DNA of 64,000 nucleotides from Anagrus nilaparvatae. Taxonomy: Eukaryota; Arthropoda; Insecta; Hymenoptera; Mymaridae. The stretch covers positions 10,992,001-11,056,000 of the forward strand of contig JAKSXM010000238.1 in NCBI GenBank assembly GCA_022575985.1, in the 5' to 3' direction. The notes under the pieces were generated by a model, which searched no databases, was not told the origin of the DNA, and saw only the letters and a program-made list of their open reading frames with translations. Both the position numbers and the translations under genes were made by a program. The stretch's first letter is position 1, and each line of letters begins with the position of its first letter. Positions 59,001 to 64,000 of the stretch are shown here, one piece after another.

Positions 59001-61333
59001 GATTATAAATTAACCAGAGTAGAAAAAGTTAAATACTTGGGTGTAATTTTCGACCCACAGCTGAAGTGGAATTACCACATAGACTCCATAATAAAAAAAA
59101 CTCGTTACTTGTTATTTGTGCTTAGTAAAATGTCTCTTTATGTAAATTAAAATATATTAATGCAAATCTATTATGCACTTTTTCAAAATATTGCATTTTA
59201 TGGTATTGAGGCTTGGGGTGGTGCCTACATTAATGTCTTAAAATCACTGAGCAGTATACAGAATAGGTTATTAAAAATCATTAATGTTGATTATAATAAT
59301 GTCCTAACAATCAAACAAGCTTTTATACTAAATTCAATTTTAATTCAATATGATAAACTTAAAACAGATTTTTTGAACAGCACTAGTATAACCAGGAATA
59401 AAAATAAATACTTAAAAATTAACAAAACCATTGACACTAAAAATCATAAATATGTAGCTATTAAGCATTTTACTTTACTCCCCAAACAATTAAAAACCTT
59501 AAATACAAATAAAAAAGTAATTAAAAATAAAATTAAACAATTTATTCTTTCTTCAAATTTCTAACAACAACTTCTGAATTTTCAATTTATCAAACTAAAT
59601 TTCTAATTTTTCCCTATTAGCATTGATCAAATTATAACTAGAAATATATATTTTATTTATTTATTCAAAATATATCAATGATATCATATTTAAAAATTTC
59701 ATAAATATCTACTGTGATTAAAATCACATAAAATAACTTCTGTTTCAAGTTGACTTAATTAAATTAAATTATGTACTTTATTTTTTTATTTTTCTCTTTA
59801 TTTATTATATTTTATACTTTTATAACTCTTTTTTTTTTCTAAACAAGTACCAGCACATGCGTAAAGATTGACTTGACAATCTCTGCATGGTACAACATAT
59901 GCTATTGTAAAAATATGTATATTGTATTACTGGTTCAATAAAATAATAATAATAAATAATAAAAAAAAAAAAAAAAATTTTACATCTTAAAAAATTGTGA
60001 TATAAAAAAAAAACTTAAAAAGTAAAAATTTCATGGTCTCTAATATTAAATAGCACTGATATCAATTTACTTTTTAATTTAGTTTCTTAAAATAAATTTT
60101 TATTCTTTATTTTAATATTTAGGTACAATGAAGCCCAAGCTGATGAAGATACTACGATAAACCCCGTTGGTGAGTATAAAAAATGATTTTATTTGGCAAC
60201 TTTTAACGAAAACGTTGTAGCTCAGAAGTTAATTATAGTTTCGTGTTCCCGGAGCGACTAAAGGGTAACAGCCGGTAGATTTTATTTTTTTAGGGTTAAT
60301 CCGAAGTTTTTGATAATTTTTTTTAAAACCTACTTATTTTATCAATAGAGGAAGGACATTCAATGTAAGCATTTTTTATTGTGAAATCACAAAAAATGTA
60401 ATGGGAATAAAGGCTATGTCCGGTGAATCGGCCCACGAAATATACTTAAAAACTAATTGTATTAGGTCAATGTAAACCTAAAAAAACTTAGATCCAGAGA
60501 TTTATAGACCTCCAAGATCCTACGGCTCTGATTTCGGGCCTATTAATAACAAAAAAAAATACATTTTTAATGACTTTCTAGTCAATTTCCAAATACACCT
60601 GTGGTACAAATACAGTACAAATCTGTCAAAATAGTCTTGCGACCTCTCAATCAAAGTATTATAAAATATACTTTTGAATGAAGTTACTTTTGGAAATAAT
60701 TTTAGTGCATTGTTTTGATTAACGGGCCGAAAACCAACCAAAATAGAGAATTGTTTTTTAAAAGTTTTAACCTTTTCTAGTTTAAAAAAAATTAATATAT
60801 ATTTTTGAGCATTTTATAGACAAATTTTTCATTTAAGACCGTATATGCAAAATAAATATTTTTAAAACAAAAACTTATTAAATATTACCCAAGTCAAAAC
60901 ACGGAGACATGGGGGATTATATAACAGACCATGATAGGATTTACTCTGCTATTTGTTTTTAACGCACTTTAATCAACAATATTACCCCATTTTAAGGCTT
61001 TTTCGCAATAATTTGTAAGTAAGGTTACAATTATCTGTCAAGTGGTATTTTTTAAAGAAAATTTAAAAAATAAATGGATTTTTTTTTCTCTGTGCCTAAG
61101 TAATAAGGGGTGTAAATATAGATAAACACCCCCACGTCCCAAAAAAAAAGATGGAAATAATAGAATATAATTTAAAGATCTTGATTATTAATATTTATTA
61201 ATACTTAATTTTTTCAGCCTGTTATACAAAAGATGATTGCACAGATTATTGCAAGGATACTAATCCCTTCGTTAAAATAAACTTGTCACTTATAATTTGC
61301 CAGGATGAAATATGCTTTTGCGGACAAGTTTAA
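56100..61333 (+). CDS. Small secreted six-cysteine CS-alpha-beta peptide
   Basis: Exon 1 (56100-56150) starts at ATG and encodes 17 residues of a classic signal-peptide core ending at a GTAAGT donor. An exon at 60123-60169 encodes a short acidic stretch. The last exon (61218-61333) encodes the mature part: cysteines spaced C-x5-C-x3-C-x15-C-x4-C-x1-C, the CS-alpha-beta pattern of insect defensins and of many arthropod toxins. The last two exons join cleanly in phase 1, but exon 1 ends in phase 0 and the next needs two more bases, so a short exon is missing or exon 1 is not its partner. A 7-bp candidate (57373-57379, AG/GT flanked) does not fix the phase. The intron holds a MITE and a LINE. 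AATAAA lies at 61382. Antimicrobial or venom-type use is possible; neither is shown. Confidence 0.65.
56291..56500. mobile_element. 210-bp TIR element with TTA target duplication
   Basis: The ends AGTATTTGTACACACTAAAC and GTTTAGTGTGTACAAATACT are perfect inverted repeats, and pairing continues to TTGTTACCCA / TGGGTAACAA. TTA flanks both sides (56288-56290, 56501-56503), as for PIF/Harbinger MITEs. It lies in the first intron of the CS-alpha-beta gene. Non-coding. Confidence 0.8.
56501..57661. other. Intron sequence
   Basis: AT-rich intron between exon 1 of the peptide gene and the LINE. A T-run lies at 56896-56916. Nothing else is recognised apart from the 7-bp exon candidate at 57373. Confidence 0.4.
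57662..59564 (+). pseudogene. Broken reverse transcriptase (ORF2 remnant)
   Basis: RT motifs appear in order but in different frames: NYRPISLISNLAKVFEKLI (about 58335-58395), TTFLDLAKAFDTVNHKIL (about 58535), IGVP-stop-GSILGPLLFI (stop at 58723), the catalytic SYADDTA (58804-58824), KYLGVIFDPQLKWNYHI (about 59030) and the trailing IAFYGIEAWGGA (about 59190). In-frame stops lie at 58202, 58723 and 59148, with frameshifts near 58435 and 58860. The catalytic YADD survives but no functional protein can be made. This order is typical of non-LTR elements of the I/Jockey/CR1 group. Confidence 0.9.
57662..59977 (+). mobile_element. 5'-truncated, decayed LINE (Jockey/CR1-like)
   Basis: Keeps the end of the endonuclease-RT linker, the reverse transcriptase and the C-terminal part of ORF2. 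It ends in an AATAAAATAATAATAATAA-type tail and A-run (59935-59977). A possible target duplication is TTTTACTTCTT (57651-57661) and TTTTACATCTT (59978-59988), one mismatch. There is no 5' UTR, ORF1 or endonuclease, as expected for a truncated reverse-transcribed copy. Confidence 0.85.
59989..60122. other. Intron before the second peptide exon
   Basis: AT-rich, with a T-rich tract before the AG at 60121-60122. Confidence 0.4.
60170..61217. other. Last intron of the CS-alpha-beta gene
   Basis: 1048 bp from GTGAGT to TTTTCAG. Contains a 73-codon minus-strand chance frame (60520-60741) and nothing recognisable. Confidence 0.5.
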
Positions 61334-61381
61334 ACTGAGTTTGATAAAAAATGTAAAATGTATTATTTGTATGGTTTAGTT

Positions 61382-61387
61382 AATAAA
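61382..61387 (+). terminator. Polyadenylation signal of the peptide gene
   Basis: AATAAA 49 bp after the stop at 61331-61333; a second at about 61394. Confidence 0.5.
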
Positions 61388-62159
61388 TAAGATAATAAAC
61401 ATTTTCGCATCGTAAATTTTAAGCTGTGTTTTTATTTTTATTTATTCTTTTTCTAAAATTGAAATTTGAAATATTAAATGCGGACAATAATTTCTGCTTT
61501 TTCATTTTAGTGGATAGTTAAAACTCTTCTATAACAAAAGTTAAAATTACATTTTTTATATACTCATTTTCAGCTCCGGCTTGTAGAAATTTTTATTTTG
61601 CCAAATCCGATGGACTACACGTAGTTGCCGACAGTCAAGTTAATTTGATATAGATTAATTATGCAATATAAGTTTAAAAATGTTTTATTTTAACAGGATT
61701 TTTATATTCTGATAATATAAAGGCTGGGAACATTTTTATTTTGGGCTAAAAATGGGTCTTTAATTTTAAGTTTCATAATTTTTTTTTTTTTTTTTTAATT
61801 AAATACGCATCTAATTAGAAAAATGATTAAAAAATAAATTACTAGTTCTTTTCTGGAAAAAAATTCATTATAAAACCAAGATTTAAAAAAATCAATCTCA
61901 GTATTTTTAGTAGGGATAAATTGAATATTTTTATAGTGCGAGTGATACATTTTTAATCTTAGTACTTATTAGCGCAAGTAGGTAGTCCTTTTATTCAGCA
62001 CAAAAGATTGATTAGCTCAACTGAGCAAAGAAAGATATATTAGTGCAAGTTGTCATAACCCAAAAGCTTTTATTTGAAAATTTTATTCATTATTATATGA
62101 TTGGTAGTGTGGGGTTTAATTAATTAATGAATACTTTAAAATTTTGAAGAAATATAATC
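61388..62159. other. AT-rich DNA, nothing recognised
   Basis: No gene or clear repeat. Confidence 0.4.
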
Positions 62160-62692
62160 ACCGAAAATTACTGAGCCATAGATACTGACACCAAACAAAA
62201 AATACCCTGCCAACTAGCTGGCACTAAGGTTCCTCAAACAATGAGCTTAATACTACAATATGCCACAGATATCACAGATAACAAGCATGCAATCATACAT
62301 ACATTTCTATTAACTTTTAAGTTTTTTTTATTGATCAAAAATTTTGAAAAAATTCCGTATCAGATCCAAAAAAATTACTATAAACTAACTTTCTAAAACT
62401 AGTATTCTCATAGAAATAAATTAGGTACTACGTCCAAAGAGAAAAAACAATTTGGTGTTTTTTGTATTTTTTTGTGGCGAAAATTTTAGGAAAAAAATTA
62501 AAAAAAAATTAATTATCAGATTCGAGATATCGAGTAAAAATCATACTTTCGAATATAAGTACTTTCATGGAAATAAATGAGGTATTACATCCAAATTAAA
62601 AAAAAAAAAAAGTAGTTTGAGATTTTTTGATGAAAAAATTTTTGAAAAAAAAATTAGGTCTTAATTCCATAGTGGTTGTGAAATATCACCGG

Positions 62693-62726
<34 letters not shown>

Positions 62727-62829
62727 TTTTTTTAAAACATGGTTTTTTAGCTTCCCGAGGTCCCAAAACGTGCTTAAATGCCCAAAAATCAAAATTTGAC
62801 CCATCACAAAGGTTCCTCATTGAGGAACC
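62160..62829 (-). repeat. 467-bp-family element, near-complete, minus orientation
   Basis: One end is 'CCCTGCCAACTAGCTGGCAC' followed by AAGGTTCCTC (62230); the middle has the AGTACTTTCATGGAAATAAA and GGTCTTAATTCC blocks; a CA run follows CCGGTTAC at 62694; the other end is the palindrome GGTTCCTCATTGAGGAACC (62811-62829). This is the best single copy for the outline of the element whose inner part was amplified at 50.8-53.4 kb. The 81-codon plus frame here runs through the CA repeat and is not a gene. Confidence 0.7.
62694..62723. repeat. CA microsatellite
   Basis: About fourteen CA units inside the element. Confidence 0.9.
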
Positions 62830-63779
62830 AATATCGTTCATAAATCATTTTCATAGTAATAAAAAATATTGAAAAATCATTTTTTATTGTACTTCGAAAA
62901 AGAGTTCTAATAGGTTTAATGATATTTTCAGCTCATGATACTGTTAAAAAAATACAAAAAAATCTTTAACTTCAATGACATTTGTAGAAATAAAAAAAAA
63001 ATTTAGAATTTGTCCTGCCTGTGTCCTACATTTAGCCACGAAATTACCCTATAAATAAATAATTTTTACCACCAATTTTACGAAAATAGGTAATAGAAAA
63101 TAAAATTTTCTTCCTGCTTATTTTTTTCTAATTCATAAATTTTTTTATTTTCAATAAAGATAGTGTAATAGGTAAAGCAAAAAATAATTACTTTGTATTT
63201 TGCAATCACACATACATTGTATTTTAGCATTATCTTTTATAATTTTTTATACTAATCCATATATAAATTTACAATCGATTTCTGCCTATCTGTCTGTCAT
63301 CGCATTCTGCCAAGCCCGAAATTGTTAGTAAACTCCAGCTTACGACCAGAGAAAGGAAAAATTGCAGAAGTATCTTGAGCCATATAAGATTAGAATTGAT
63401 CACAAAGGAAATTTTTGGCGCAAAAAAACGATTTTGCAGAAAAAATTGCATATTTAAAATTTCCTGCCAAGTCATTTTTTTCAATTTATCGGCAATTATC
63501 TTTGAGTACAAAATGTTGTATCAGTATAGATAATTTTTATTTAATCAATTATTACTAATTTAAAAAACGTGTATACAATTTTGTAACATTTTTAGTATAT
63601 TTTTTAATAAATGAATTAACCGTTAAAATCAAGGTTTTGTTATGTATTATTATGCCATTAACCTTCAAACAGGGCGAACTTGATCGATTATGTTGCTTTT
63701 TTCCATAAATAAACTTTAGTTTTTTACTGTGATTTGATAATTCATAGTTTAGTTTTCTTCATTTTACATTTTATATCTA
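62830..63779. other. AT-rich DNA, nothing firm
   Basis: An 80-codon minus frame (63269-63511) has no family features. 63700-63780 repeats words seen near 50325-50400. Confidence 0.4.
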
Positions 63780-64000
63780 CACTGTAAAAAGTAACTTTCT
63801 TAGATTTACAAAAAAAATATAATTTTTTCAAAAAATTAGTAAATTTTCAAAAAATTTTGTAAATATTCGATAAAAATCGTAAATTTACAAAATTTAGTAT
63901 ATTCTCGAAAAATTCGAGAATTCTCGATTTTTTTTTGTGAATTTACGCAAAAAGTTGTAAATTCACAACTATTTTTCATAAATTTACAACTATTATTTGA
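63780..64000 (+). mobile_element. TIR element, family 2, cut by window end
   Basis: The left end CACTGTAAAAAGTAACTTTC and the inner TTCGAGAATTCTCGATTTTT match 18300-18748. Only the left half is in the window. Confidence 0.7.

Noticed and set aside
62627..62872. 81-codon plus-strand frame with a TH run
   Set aside because: The repeat comes from the CA microsatellite in a dispersed element.
1..64000. Integrated viral or bacterial DNA
   Set aside because: No viral or bacterial genes, operons or ribosome-binding sites were seen; all coding content is spliced eukaryotic genes or retroelement.

Overview
The window is nuclear DNA from a eukaryote. It has spliced genes with GT-AG introns, AATAAA signals after the stops, a LINE retrotransposon, a Helitron, many inverted-repeat elements and satellite arrays. 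Base composition is extremely AT-rich. Protein types (Ly6, F-box/LRR family, a cysteine-stabilised secreted peptide) fit an insect. The low GC and the expanded F-box/LRR family recall GC-poor aphidiine parasitoid wasps such as Aphidius or Lysiphlebus, but this is inference and no marker gene fixes the species.

Layout. 1-22164 is almost gene-free AT-rich DNA. It carries a 308-bp-armed palindrome (405-1098), an old TIR element (1738-1931), a nested TIR pair (18216-18883), a 1.05-kb foldback element (19379-20432) and a worn interspersed repeat (about 20721-21110). 22165-23166 is a three-exon Ly6/uPAR-type, probably GPI-anchored protein. About 23450-27110 is a satellite with an exact 312-bp period.

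27387-49700 is a cluster of F-box/LRR genes: four intact plus-strand genes (A 29430, B 33143, C 37568, D 46840), a C-terminal gene fragment joined to satellite DNA (35776) and a decayed minus-strand LRR gene of another LRR type (about 48640-49700). A and C are recent segmental duplicates about 8.1 kb apart; B and D are an older pair. A Helitron lies upstream of A and is missing at the matching place upstream of C. Small TIR elements and a 3-kb inverted block of GC-richer repeat modules (43330-46350) lie between the genes.

50840-53400 is a second tandem array with a 467-bp period, built from a dispersed element that also occurs at both ends of the window and at 40.4-41.2 kb. 56100-61333 looks like a gene for a small secreted six-cysteine CS-alpha-beta peptide; its intron holds a 210-bp TIR element and a decayed 2.3-kb LINE. 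The remainder is unremarkable AT-rich DNA and dispersed-repeat pieces.

How the genes relate: the F-box/LRR proteins are predicted substrate receptors for SCF ubiquitin ligases. Between A and C the intron is identical while short coding patches in the LRR region differ strongly, which suggests diversifying selection or gene conversion. Nothing in the sequence links them functionally to the Ly6 or CS-alpha-beta genes. All exon structures were read by eye; no alignment or database search was run.
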